64,000 bases of DNA from VAZQ01 sp963817015 (GCA_963817015.1 CAWFMV010000007.1:124001-188000), one strand, 5' to 3'. Shown: positions 1 through 8,998, numbered from the stretch's first letter. Numbers and translations are program-made. Notes: a model not told the origin generated them from the sequence alone.

Positions 1-505
1 CGCCACGTCGGCGACCGTGTCGACGCCGAACGTGTGCATGTAGTCGGCCTTGGCGCGCATCTCGCGAATAGTCGCGGAACGCCTCGAACTCGGTCTTGCG
101 GCATGCCGAGCGTCTTGAGCAGCAGCGCATAGGCGTCGATATGCACCGTCTCCATGTTGGTGAAGGCGGCCATCATCATCTGCACGGCCAGCGGCTGGAA
201 GATCGGGATGTAGCGCTTGAGATAGTTGTCGCCGACCTCGACGTCGGACTGGGTGAAGAAGCGGAAAATCTGCGTCAGCAGCGCGCGCTCGTCGGTCGGT
301 GACGCGGTCCGACGCCCAGTCCTTGAGGTCGGCGCCGAGCGGCACTTCCTCGCCCATCCAGTGGGTCTGCTGCTGGCGCTTCCAGAACTCATAGGCCCAG
401 GCATAGCGATCGACGTCATAGGTGCCGGTGGAATCGAGCAGGCCGATGCGGCCCTTGCCGATCAGCGTGCGCGGATCGACTTGCGCGAGATCGAATTACT
501 GACAT
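1..505 (-). CDS. nrdB: Ribonucleotide reductase class Ia, beta subunit NrdB (partial, 3' end outside window)
   Basis: Small subunit of aerobic class I ribonucleotide reductase, which holds the di-iron/tyrosyl radical used by NrdA to make dNTPs in the cytosol. Conceptual translation gives IGKGRIGLLDSTGTYDVDR, WKRQQQTHWMGEEVPL and IFRFFTQSDVEVGDNY, with the helix MMMAAFTNMETVHIDAYA carrying E and H iron ligands. The candidate ATG overlaps the end of nrdA by 10 bases, so the two are translationally coupled. One indel lies just after the start and at least two more are near bases 90-110 and 300; they look like sequencing errors. The gene runs off the left edge, so the C-terminus is unseen. Family assignment is secure; the exact start is not. 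Confidence 0.85.
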
Positions 506-2462
506 GCGAGGCACTCCTCGTAGTCGGTGCGGGTCGGCGTCGGCGATCGTGCCGCTTGTCTCGACCTTCTCGAGCTGGCCGGCGAAGCCGGCGCGCTGGA
601 TCGACTTGGAGCGGCAGTAGTAGAGGCTCTTGACGCCGCGCTCCCACGCCGTCCAGTGCAGCATGTGCAGGTCCCACTTGTCGATGTCGGCCGGCAGATA
701 GAGGTTGAGCGACTGGCTCTGGCAGATGAACGGCGTGCGGTCGGCGGCGAGATCGATCGATCCAGCGCTGGTCGATCTCGAAGGCGGTGCGGATAGACCA
801 CCTTCTCGTGCTCGCTGAGCACGTCGAGATGCTGCGACCGAGCCTTCATGCTCGAGGATCGACTGCCAGACCTCCTCGCGTGTCGGCGCCCTTTGCTGCC
901 AGCACTTTCTGCAGATACGGATTGCGCACCGAGAACGCGCCCGACAGCGTCTTGTGCGTGTAGATGTTGGCCGGGATCGGCTCGATGCAGGCGCAGGTGC
1001 CGCCGCAGATGATGCTGATCGAGGCGGTCGGCGCGATCGCGATCTTGTGGCTAGAAGCGCGCCATCATGCCGCGCTCCTGCGGCATCCGGGCAGGCGCCG
1101 CGCTCTTCGCGCCAGCGCGACCGAGGCCGCGTCGGCGTCGCGGCGGATCTTGCGGAACATCTTCATGTTCCAGGACTTCGCCATCGCGCTTTCGAACGGG
1201 ATGTTCCTGCGCCTGCAGGAAGGAGTGGAAGCCCATCACGCCGAGGCCGACCGAGCGTTCGCGCAGCGGCGGAATATTGGCGCGCGCTTCATGCCGTCGG
1301 GCGCGATCCTCGATGAACTGCGTCAGCACATTGTCGAGGAAGCGCAGCACGTCTTCGATGAAGCCCGGCTCGTCGCGCCACTCGTCCCAGGTCTCGATGT
1401 TGAGCGAGGAGAGGCAGCACACCGCGGTGCGCTCCTCGCCGCGATGGTCGATGCCGGTCGGCAGCGTGATCTCGCTGCAGAGGTTCGAGGTCGAGACCTT
1501 CAGGCCCAGCTCGCGCTGGTGCTTCGGCAGCGCGCGGTTCACCGCGTCGATGAAGAGGAGATAGGGCTCGCCGGTCTGCAGCCGGGTTTCCAGGATGCGC
1601 TGCCAGAGCTGGCGCGCATCGACCTCGCGCACCACCTCGTTGTTCTTCGGGCTGCGCAGCGCGAACATCGCGCCCGTCGCGCACCGCCTCCATGAACTCG
1701 TCGGTGACGTTGATGCCGTGATGCAGGTTGAGGCCCTTGCGGTTGAAGTCGCCGGAGGCCTTGCGGATTTCCAGGAACTCCTCGATCTCCGGATGATGGA
1801 TGTCGAGATAGACCGCCGCCGAGCCGCGCCGCAGCGAGCCCTGGCTGATCGCCAGCGTCAGCCCGTCCATCACATGGATGAAGGGAATGATGCCGGAGGT
1901 CTCGCCGCCCTTCACCTTCTCGCCGATGGAGCGGACCTCGCCCCAATAGGTGCCGATGCCGCCGCCGTTGGAGGCGAGCCAGACGTTCTCGTTCCAGGTG
2001 CCGACGATGCCGTCGAGCGAATCCGGCACCGCGTTGAGGAAGCAGGAGATCGGCAGGCCGCGCGTCGGTGCCGCCATTCGACAGGACCGGCGTCGCCGGC
2101 ATGAACCACAGCCGCGACATCTAGTCGTAGAGCCGCTGCGCATGCGTCGACGTCGTCGGCATAGGCGCAGGAGACGCGCGCGAACATGTCCTGAAAGCTC
2201 TCGCCGGCAGCAGATAGCGGTCGCGTCAGCGTCGCCTTGCCGAAATCGGTCAGCAGGTCGTCGCGCGCTGCGATCGAGCGTGAGATCGGCAGGCTGCGGC
2301 GGCGGCGCGAGCGGCGCCGGCAGAGGCGCAGGACGTGGCGCGGATGTGCGGCGGCGCCGGCGGCACCGGCTCGACGATTCGCCGCGTCGACCGTGCGGCT
2401 CGTGGTTCGGCATGACGACGCAGATCGCCGCGCTGATCGAAGTCGTAGGCGAGAGACGGCAT
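496..2462 (-). CDS. nrdA: Ribonucleotide reductase class Ia, alpha subunit NrdA (multiple frameshifts)
   Basis: Catalytic large subunit that reduces ribonucleoside diphosphates. Recognisable blocks, spread over all three minus frames, are LTDFGKATLTR, SRLWFMPATPVLSNGGT, LNAVPDSLDGIVGTWNENVW, ISQGSLRRGSAAVYLDIHHP, KVSTSNLCSEITLPTG, SIICGGTCACIEPIPANIY and a C-terminal ECLACQ tail with the CxxC-type cysteine pair that re-reduces the active site. The N-terminus is an Ala/Pro-rich linker after a proposed MPSLAYDFDQRG start, which is uncertain. At least six indels are needed to join the blocks into one protein. All functional motifs survive, so sequencing error is likelier than decay. It follows a cobalamin riboswitch and overlaps nrdB. 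Confidence 0.85.
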
Positions 2463-2585
2463 CGGTCAACCCCGCGATGTTGGGGCGGAGGCCGGCGGAG
2501 GACTTGCTGGAGACCCGCAGCGCGCACGGCCGCCGGCTGCAAGCGCCCCACCGGGACACCCCGCCCGAGGACGTTCAGTCGATCA

Positions 2586-2756
2586 CGGCAGGTCTCCTGG
2601 CTCGCGGGTCGCTGCGGCTGTCGGGTCTTCCCGGTGCTTCTGCGCACCAGTGACACGTAGATGACAGCCGCTCGCCGCTTACAGTTGCGGGGGCAGCCCC
2701 GGCTTCGTCGTTGCCGACTCACCGGGTTCCCTCTTAGCCCCAAACACCCACTAGAT
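2586..2756 (-). promoter_or_regulatory. Cobalamin (B12) riboswitch upstream of nrdAB
   Basis: On the minus strand the order of conserved elements is GGTG, AGGGAA, CCGGTGAGTCGGC, the B12 box GCTGCCCCCGCAACTGTAAG (about 2678-2697), GGGAAGACCC, and the 3' signature GCCAGGAGACCTGCC (2587-2601). This is the canonical adenosylcobalamin aptamer. A following GGGCGGGGTGTCCCGG stretch is typical of the linker after proteobacterial copies. It sits between leuB and nrdA, reads toward nrdA, and lies about 120 bases from the proposed start. B12-responsive control of a B12-independent reductase is known (Streptomyces nrdABS). It implies that a class II reductase or cobalamin supply exists elsewhere in this genome. 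Confidence 0.95.
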
Positions 2757-2869
2757 ATGGGAATTTGAGGAACCGTGATGGCTAAATATGGGGGTCCGGC
2801 TGCGGGTGAGTTCGTCAAGCGCTTTCTAAGAGATTTTTCCCGATGGCCCAAATGATGGCTTAGCGCTGA

Positions 2870-3984
2870 TTAATGCGCGAGCTTTTCCATCTCGCCCATG
2901 ATCGCCTCGCCCATCTCCGTGGTGCCGACGATCTTGCAGCCCTCCGACTTGATGTCGGCGGTGCGCAGCCCCTTGGCGAGCGCGGCCGCGATCGCCTGGT
3001 CGATCAGGTCGGCTTCCTTGCCCATGTCGAACGAGTAGCGCAGCGCCATGCCGAACGACGCGATCATGGCGATCGGATTGGCGATGCCCTTGCCGGCGAT
3101 GTCGGGCGCCGAGCCGTGCACCGGCTCGTACAGCGCCTTGCGCTTCTTGGTCTTCGGGTCGACCTCGCCGAGCGAGGCCGACGGCAGCATGCCGAGCGAG
3201 CCGGTGAGCATCGCGGCGACGTCGGAGAGCATGTCGCCGAACAGATTGTCGGTGACGATGACGTCGAACTGCTTGGGCCATGCGCACGAGCTGCATGCCG
3301 CCGGCATCGGCGAGCTGATGCTCGAGCTGCACGTCCTTGAACTCGCGCTGCGTGCAGCTGCGTCACCACCTCGTTCCAGAGCACGCCCGTCTTCATGACG
3401 TTGCGCTTCTCCATCGAGGTCACCTTGTTGCGGCGCTTGCGCGCCAGCTCGAAGGCGACGCGCGAGATGCGCTCGATCTCGTAGGTGTCGTAGACCTGCG
3501 TGTCGACGGCGCGCTTCTGGCCGTTGCCGAGATCGGTGATGGTCTTGGGCTCGCCGAAATAGACGCCGCCGGTCAGCTCGCGCAGGATGATGATGTCGAG
3601 CCCGTCGACCACCTCGCGCTTGAGGTCGAGGCGTCCGCCAGCGCCGGATAGCACGATCGCCGGACGCATGTTGGCGAACAGGCCGAGATCCTTGCGCAGC
3701 CGCAGCAGCCCCGCCTCCGGCCGCACGTCGTAGGGCACCTTGTCCCATTTCGGCCCGCCGACCGCGCCGAAGATCACGGCGTCGCAGGCCTGCGCCTTGG
3801 CCATGGTCTCGTCGGTGATGGCGACCCCGTGGGCGTCATAGGCGCAGCCGCCGACCAGCCCCTCCTCGGTCTCGAAAGTGCCCATGCCGTGCGCGTTCAT
3901 CCAGGCGATCAGCCGCTTCACCTCGGCCATGACCTCGGGACCGATACCGTCGCCGGCGAGCAGAAGGAGATTGTGGGTCGGCAT
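2870..3984 (-). CDS. leuB: 3-isopropylmalate dehydrogenase LeuB (two frameshifts)
   Basis: Cytosolic enzyme of leucine synthesis that oxidatively decarboxylates 3-isopropylmalate with NAD+. The N-terminus has LLLLAGDGIGPEVM (GDGIGPEV near residues 11-18), then FGAVGGPKWD and LRELTGGVYFGEPK. The C-terminal part holds the Mg-binding FDVIVTDNLFGDMLSD and the EPVHGSAPDIAGKGIANP nucleotide loop. The two halves lie in different frames. A short piece reading VQLEHQLADAGGMQLV lies in a third frame near 3280-3350, so two small indels there restore a protein of about 370 residues, the family norm. Nothing suggests loss of function in the organism. It is transcribed toward the riboswitch and nrdA. Confidence 0.92.
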
Positions 3985-4152
3985 GGTACGCCTCGCTGGA
4001 CATGAAAGCCGCGCGGATTGCTAATGGGCCGCGCCAGCCTTGGCAAGGCATGCGCCGGGCTGCCATGCCAAGACGCGACCAAGGGGTAACCAGGAGCATC
4101 GCGAATGCGTACATACCCTGAAGGTCGATAGGCGAAGATCAGGCGAACCCCA

Positions 4153-5427
4153 ATGTCCGATCCCCCGATGTCGCAGCAACGTCCACACGTCGTCATTATC
4201 GGCGCCGGCTTTGGCGGCCTCTCAGCCGCCACGGCGCTCGCCCGCGCCCCGGTCGACGTCACGGTGATCGACCGGCAGAACCATCACTGCTTCCAGCCGC
4301 TGCTCTATCAGGTGGCGACCGCCGCGCTCTCGCCGGCCGAGATCGCCTGGCCGATCCGCGCCATCCTGCGCCACCAGCGCAACGCCACCGTGCTGATGGC
4401 GGAGGTGACCGGCATCGACACCGCCAATCGGCAGGTCCAGACGACCTCCGCCGCGATCCCCTACGATCAGCTCGTGGTCGCGACCGGCGCCACGCATTCT
4501 TATTTCGGCCATGACGAATGGGCGCAGTTCGCGCCCGGCCTGAAGCGCATCGAGGACGCGACCCGCATCCGCCGCAGCATTCTGCTTGCCTTCGAGCGCG
4601 CGGAGCTGACGAACGACGAGGCCGAGCGCTCCCGCCTACTCACGTTCGTCATCATTGGCGCCGGCGCGACCGGCGTCGAGATGGCAGGCGCGATCGCGGA
4701 GATCGCGCGCTACACGATCGCGATGGACTTCCGGCGGATCGATCCGCGCACGGCGCAGATCATTCTGATCGAGGCCGGCCCGCGCGTGCTGCCGGCACTG
4801 TCGGACGATCTCTCCAAGTATGCGTCGCAGTCGTTGATCAAGATGGGCGTCGACGTGCGGACCGACACGCGCGTGACCGGCTGCGACGACCGTGGCGTCG
4901 ATCTCGCCAACGGGCGCATCGATGCCGGCACCATCATCTGGGCGGCAGGCGTCGTGGCCTCGCCCGCCGCACGCTGGCTCAATGCCGAGCACGACCGCGC
5001 CGGGCGCGTGCTGGTGAAGAACGATCTCTCGGTGCCGGGCCATCCCAATGTATTCGTGATCGGCGACTCCGCCACGGTGAATGACGAGAGCGGGAAACCA
5101 GTGCCCGGCGTGGCGCCCGCCGCCAAGCAGATGGGCGCCTATGTGGGCAAGCTGATCGCGGCGCGTCTCGCGGGGCAGTCACTGCCGCCATTCCGCTACC
5201 GACATGCAGGCGATCTCGCCACCATCGGACGGCGCGCCGCCGTGGTCAGCATCGGCAAGGTTCACCTCAAGGGCTTTATCGGCTGGCTGTTCTGGGGCGT
5301 GGTGCACATCTATTTCCTGATCGGACTGCGCCGCCGCTTCGTCGTGGCCATCAACTGGCTGTGGGACTATCTGACGTTCCAGCGCGGCGCGCGGCTGATC
5401 ACAGAAGTGCCGCGGCAACAGCGATAG
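4153..5427 (+). CDS. ndh: Type II NADH:quinone oxidoreductase (NDH-2)
   Basis: Intact 424-residue flavoprotein that passes electrons from NADH to quinone without pumping protons, on the inner face of the membrane. The FAD Rossmann motif GAGFGG is at about residues 17-22 and the NADH Rossmann motif GAGATG at about 169-174. HHCFQPLLYQVATAALSP and the FAD-contacting FVIGDSATV and VAPAAKQMG are characteristic of NDH-2. A C-terminal amphipathic/hydrophobic region (about 375-410, FIGWLFWGVVHIYFLIGL) fits the membrane anchor. It is divergent from leuB across a 168-base gap with no recognised operator. No frameshift is present. Confidence 0.93.
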   Translation: MSDPPMSQQRPHVVIIGAGFGGLSAATALARAPVDVTVIDRQNHHCFQPLLYQVATAALSPAEIAWPIRAILRHQRNATVLMAEVTGIDTANRQVQTTSAAIPYDQLVVATGATHSYFGHDEWAQFAPGLKRIEDATRIRRSILLAFERAELTNDEAERSRLLTFVIIGAGATGVEMAGAIAEIARYTIAMDFRRIDPRTAQIILIEAGPRVLPALSDDLSKYASQSLIKMGVDVRTDTRVTGCDDRGVDLANGRIDAGTIIWAAGVVASPAARWLNAEHDRAGRVLVKNDLSVPGHPNVFVIGDSATVNDESGKPVPGVAPAAKQMGAYVGKLIAARLAGQSLPPFRYRHAGDLATIGRRAAVVSIGKVHLKGFIGWLFWGVVHIYFLIGLRRRFVVAINWLWDYLTFQRGARLITEVPRQQR

Positions 5428-5433
5428 TGAGTG

Positions 5434-5449
5434 CAGACTTGCAAGTCTG
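5434..5449. terminator. Short palindrome between convergent genes
   Basis: CAGACTTGCAAGTCTG is a perfect palindrome directly after the ndh stop and before the convergent small secreted-protein gene. It could end transcription from both sides, but the stem is short and there is no clear T-run. Confidence 0.35.
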
Positions 5450-5472
5450 ATTGAGTGTTGCCGCCCACATGT

Positions 5473-5811
5473 CTATCGCCTGGCGCAAGGCCGTGCACTC
5501 GCCACGCATGACACCCGGCCATTGAGCGCGGGCTCCTTGTAGTGCTCGCACGCCACGTTGCGCTCGCTCGCGAACCGCCACGTTGCATAGGGCAAACCAT
5601 GGAGGTCACGCGCAGTCTGCTGCCACTTGCGCATGGCGTTGCGCCGCGCCATTCGCTCCTTGAAGAAAGCAGGACCCGGATTGCTGCGGCGCCCTTCGGC
5701 CCGCAGCTCGGGTTTGTCGCACACGGGACTAGGTGCGGCCGCCACGCGCATCGGCAGCACGATCAAGACGGATACCAAAGCAAAACGGAGGACAGAGCAC
5801 GATCTTGGCAT
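5473..5811 (-). CDS. Small secreted protein of unknown function
   Basis: A 112-residue protein with a clear Sec signal peptide (RFALVSVLIVLPMRVAAA, cleavage near residue 26). The mature part is short and basic: WQQTARDLHGLPYATWRFA, a Cys in NVACEHYKEP, and cysteines in VSCVASARPC near the C-terminus. The pattern of a W-rich core followed by several C-terminal cysteines resembles small periplasmic proteins common in Rhizobiales, but I cannot name a family. It is convergent with ndh. The coding potential is moderate; the signal peptide and cysteine pattern are the main support. Confidence 0.55.
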   Translation of the reverse strand: MPRSCSVLRFALVSVLIVLPMRVAAAPSPVCDKPELRAEGRRSNPGPAFFKERMARRNAMRKWQQTARDLHGLPYATWRFASERNVACEHYKEPALNGRVSCVASARPCARR

Positions 5812-6393
5812 CTGACGTTCCTCTCGTGCGGTGACACAATTCGTGCGCGCACGACATTGTCAGCCGCGCGCCCCGGACGTCAAGAACGCAGCGCCGCTCA
5901 GCTGCCGCTGCACCAGTTAATTTCGCGTGGTCGCGTCGAGTCGGCATTTATCCATCAGTCGCTCGCCGAGCAGATCATCCCCGCTTCGCGGCTCTGGGGA
6001 TCGAGATCACAACCAAGGCGGATCGCGAGCGTCGCCGGGCGGAAGCTGATGCTGCGCACAAGCCACGCGGGCCGATCCAGAACTTGCGCTACGTTATGGA
6101 GAAATGGACGCGGCTGTTAATGTGCTTGAAATCCCGGGTCGAAATGCACTCGTGACCCCGGCGCCGGCCGCGTACCAAGTCTACGTGAAGCATTATTGAG
6201 AGCGGTTGAGCATGTGCGCGAAAGCGGTCGCATCCATCCGGCGCAGTGATCGGAGCGATTGACAGCATGCGGCGCGCGCCATGACGAAGCGCGGCACGAA
6301 GCGCGGCCTGGAGGGTGACGTTCGCCCGGTATTGACCCTGCCCGTTGGGCGGGGTCAATTGCCCTTAGTGAAGCCGTTAACTTTCTTCCATCG
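5812..6393. other. Degenerate intergenic stretch, possible gene remnant
   Basis: No intact gene seen over about 580 bases at the left edge of the accessory zone. One plus-strand frame stays open from about 5901 to a stop at 6153-6155 without a convincing start. It reads RRADHPRFAALGIEITTKAD and then RYVMEKWTRLL, charged and protein-like, possibly the 3' end of a decayed mobile-element gene, but I cannot assign it. The rest shows no tRNA, promoter or repeat I can support. Confidence 0.35.
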
Positions 6394-6684
6394 ATGCGCA
6401 ATTATTGCCCATTTCTCCCTTGTTATGCGCAGCTATTGCGCTATGTTTCAGGACTGAGCGATGCAGGTCGTTCGGCTGAGTACTGTAAAATCTGCATTTA
6501 CGTCCGTGGAGAATACCCGCCACTGCACTTTCATGTCAGGGGCCCGAGTTCTAACGGCTCAGTCGCGGCGACGCTTGAGTTATTGGCAGGCAAGATTTCG
6601 CGAAACGACTTAGACGAAGCGCGAGATTGGGCATCTGAGCCCGCCAATTTGGCGCTGCTACTAGAGGTGGAGAAGGCTCCATGA
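6394..6684 (+). CDS. DUF4160 domain protein
   Basis: A 96-residue protein whose C-terminal 65 residues match the DUF4160 pattern: KICIYVRGEYPPLHFHVRGP, with the conserved PPxHFHV core, then LELLAGKISRNDLDEARDWA. The first 30 residues are atypical and the true start may be further in. The stop overlaps the start of the next gene (ATGA at 6681-6684), so the two are co-translated. DUF4160 and DUF2442 genes are a recurrent adjacent pair in bacteria, often listed among toxin-antitoxin-like or defence-associated modules; their biochemical role is not established. Base composition is lower in GC than the flanking core genes. Confidence 0.75.
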   Translation: MRNYCPFLPCYAQLLRYVSGLSDAGRSAEYCKICIYVRGEYPPLHFHVRGPSSNGSVAATLELLAGKISRNDLDEARDWASEPANLALLLEVEKAP

Positions 6685-8024
6685 GCGCGACTGAGTTCGA
6701 GGACACCGGCATTGCACTGCCTCGGATCTCTGAGATTCAAGCCCTCCCTGATTTTCGTCTAGCGATCGCCTGGGCGGAGGGTTCGCGTCGTGGACGTACA
6801 GACGTCGTTGATCTTGCACCGGTCATCAACACCTACAAAGTTTATCGTCCTCTCCGAAACAATGAGGAACTGTTTCAAACCGCCCGCCTAGTCGATGATG
6901 GCAATGTCGTCGCGTGGGGCGACGGCAGGATTGATATGTCGGCTGAGCTACTCGAAGAAATCGCAAACGAGACTATGGCTCCGCAGGACTTCGCCGGCTT
7001 CCTGGAGAGAAACGGCCTTACCCAAGAAGCTGCTGCTGCACTTCTGGGCTATAGCCGACGCCAAATCGGAACTTTCGTTAGTGTTGGTCCGATTCCGCGT
7101 GTCGTCGCTCTTGCATGCTATGGGTACGAAGTGCGCACCGGCCCGCATAAGGAACGTCAACCCGAGACCTCGCCTAATATCTACGAACAGGTTGCGAAAG
7201 AGACGCGTGCGATGCTTTTGCAGACTGCCCGGAACTTCAGCGAGCAGCTGAAGGAAATGAGGTCCGAGATGCGCCGTGAGATCGAAGCAACGCGCGCAGA
7301 GCTGCGCCAGAACATTTTCGAATTGCCGCAGGAGACCGCTGAGAGCGCGGCCCAGATGCGGCGCGTGGTCGTTGACCAGATCGAGGCGCTCGCCGAGCTT
7401 AACCGCATCGTCGCGCGCCATGGCCGCAACCTCGACATTGTCGAGCCCAGGATTGTCGAGCCCAGGATTGTTGAACCCAGGATTGTCGAGCCCAGGATGG
7501 AGTCCGCTGAGCCACCACCTCGCCGCGAGGTCGTGCACGAGGCCCCCGTCCCACCGCCCCAACGGCCCGCGCGCGCCGCCAAGCCAGTCCGCTGGCTCTC
7601 CGACCTGCTCACCCGCGCTTCTTCGCGAGATAACGATATGGCATCACGCGAAACAACGGGACCCGAGCTACCTCCGGCTGCCGCCGAGTCCCTCGATTCA
7701 ATCGCCGTCGACATCACTCGTATGATTGATCATGAGGCCGCAGTGGAGCTTTGGGACCGCTACAAGCGCGGCGAGCGAAACATATTCACGCGCAAGCTCT
7801 ATACTATGCAGGGCCAGCGCGCGTTCGAGAATATTCGTCGAAGGTACCGCTCCGACCCCAAATTCATGCAGACAGTCGATCAGTACATGGCTGAGTTCGA
7901 GCGCCTGCTCGACGAAGTCTCGCGCGATGATCGCGAACAGATAGTGGCGCGCACCTATCTCACCTCGGAGACCGGCAAGGTCTACACCATGCTGGCGAAG
8001 GCAGCTGGGCGGTTCGACCAGTGA
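6681..8024 (+). CDS. DUF2442 + helix-turn-helix protein with long coiled-coil C-terminal extension (chimera)
   Basis: A 447-residue protein. Residues about 15-95 fit DUF2442 (LPDFRLAIAWAEG, VDLAPVINTYKVYRPLRNNEE). Residues about 99-150 are a helix-turn-helix (FLERNGLTQEAAAALLGYSR). Most DUF2442-HTH proteins stop near here. This one continues: a charged coiled-coil segment about 170-245 (EQLKEMRSEMRREIEATRAE), a four-fold VEPRI repeat at 253-272, a Pro-rich linker, and a helical end domain about 340-447 (DHEAAVELWDRYKRGERNIF, ARTYLTSETGKVYTMLAKAA). From memory, that end domain resembles the C-terminus of giant Rhizobiales coiled-coil proteins, suggesting fusion. No frameshift is visible. Confidence 0.75.
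   Translation: MSATEFEDTGIALPRISEIQALPDFRLAIAWAEGSRRGRTDVVDLAPVINTYKVYRPLRNNEELFQTARLVDDGNVVAWGDGRIDMSAELLEEIANETMAPQDFAGFLERNGLTQEAAAALLGYSRRQIGTFVSVGPIPRVVALACYGYEVRTGPHKERQPETSPNIYEQVAKETRAMLLQTARNFSEQLKEMRSEMRREIEATRAELRQNIFELPQETAESAAQMRRVVVDQIEALAELNRIVARHGRNLDIVEPRIVEPRIVEPRIVEPRMESAEPPPRREVVHEAPVPPPQRPARAAKPVRWLSDLLTRASSRDNDMASRETTGPELPPAAAESLDSIAVDITRMIDHEAAVELWDRYKRGERNIFTRKLYTMQGQRAFENIRRRYRSDPKFMQTVDQYMAEFERLLDEVSRDDREQIVARTYLTSETGKVYTMLAKAAGRFDQ
7437..7496 (+). repeat. Four tandem copies of a 15-bp unit inside the DUF2442 chimera
   Basis: Unit ATTGTCGAGCCCAGG repeated four times in frame. The third copy has two changes (ATTGTTGAACCCAGG). It encodes IVEPR repeats that join the coiled coil to the Pro-rich linker. 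It is a likely site of copy-number change by slippage. Confidence 0.95.
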
Positions 8025-8244
8025 GCGTCTTTTCCATCCGCTGCCAAACAAACTGATCAAATACGCGACGCTGAAGCACCTTGGCTGAAAGATCGGCGAG
8101 GGGGCGAGCTCCGTTTCCGGAGAACGTGGCGCTGCCTTGAGACGATCGCCAGAGCCGAATCAGATTTTCATGTTGAGCAACCAATCAGACCAGAAACTCA
8201 GAGCGGCTCCCATCGATTGCGTCATCACGCCATGATTCTGAATT

Positions 8245-8976
8245 CTAGCTGCCGCTGAACCAGTTGTAGCCTTTCTCTTCCCAGTAACCGGGATTCCAGT
8301 TGTTGATGACCGCCATCTCCATGACGTGCTTGGGATTCTTGAACCCGAGCTTGGTCGGGATGCGCACCTTCATGGGGAAGCCATACTTCGTCGGCAGGAC
8401 CTCGCCGTCGAACTTGAAGGTCATCTGGGTCTGCGGATGCAGCGCGGTCGGCATGTCGATCGATGTGTGATAGCCCTCGGCGCAGCGGAACCAGACATAC
8501 TTGGCCGTGAGATCGGCACCGACCCGGTGCAGGAACTCGGACAACCGCGTGCCCGACCACTTGCCGATCGCGCTCCAGCCCTCGACGCAGATGTGGCGCG
8601 TGATCTGGGTTTCCTCCGGCAGCGCGTAGAGCTCTTTCAACGTCCAGGTCTTCTTGTTCTCGACCAGGCCGCCCACTTCGAGCTCATAGCTTTCGCCATC
8701 GACCTCCGGCACATCCTCGACCGGATAGTAGGCATTGAACGGAAACGGCCGGGTGATCGCGCTCTCCGGATAAGTCGGCGCCAGCCGGTTCGGGATTGAA
8801 TAGCCAGGCCTGAGCACGATCGTTGAAGTAGGAGATCTTCATCAGCGCCTGCTCGGCGGCGGGACCATCAATGATGTCGCAGCCGGTAAGGAACGCGAGC
8901 GCGCCGAGGCTCGCACCGTCTCACTCGCACACGCGACGGTCCCAGCGGCGGGGTTGATCTGGGTTGCTTCGGGTTG
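8245..8976 (-). pseudogene. Truncated copy of msrP-like gene preceded by a remnant of its cytochrome b partner
   Basis: Corresponds to codons from about residue 35 to the end of the intact gene at 11944-12720, but lacks the start, the twin-arginine motif and the reading frame through the lipobox because of a one-base insertion. The Mo-ligand block ITRHICVEGWSAIGKW is present. Immediately 5' (about 8920-8976) is a diverged stretch encoding EATQINPAAGTV, which matches the first residues of the intact cytochrome b (EATQIDPAGEAV). So this copy is an internally deleted cytochrome b-msrP pair. It has no proper signal for export and is probably not functional. It lies directly after the flavin monooxygenase on the same strand. 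Confidence 0.8.
8247..8918. repeat. Direct repeat copy A (3' part of msrP-like gene)
   Basis: About 672 bases matching 11946-12616 with only two differences seen: one extra C at about 8791 and one A/G change at about 8888. One boundary falls inside the stop codon and the other inside the signal-peptide region of the msrP-like gene. The two copies are in the same orientation and enclose about 3 kb. Confidence 0.95.
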
Positions 8977-8998
8977 CGCTACCGCTTCATCCTGCCTA

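Noticed and set aside
8245..8817. Functional second msrP copy
   Set aside because: Lacks start, Tat signal and frame at the N-terminus; treated as truncated copy.
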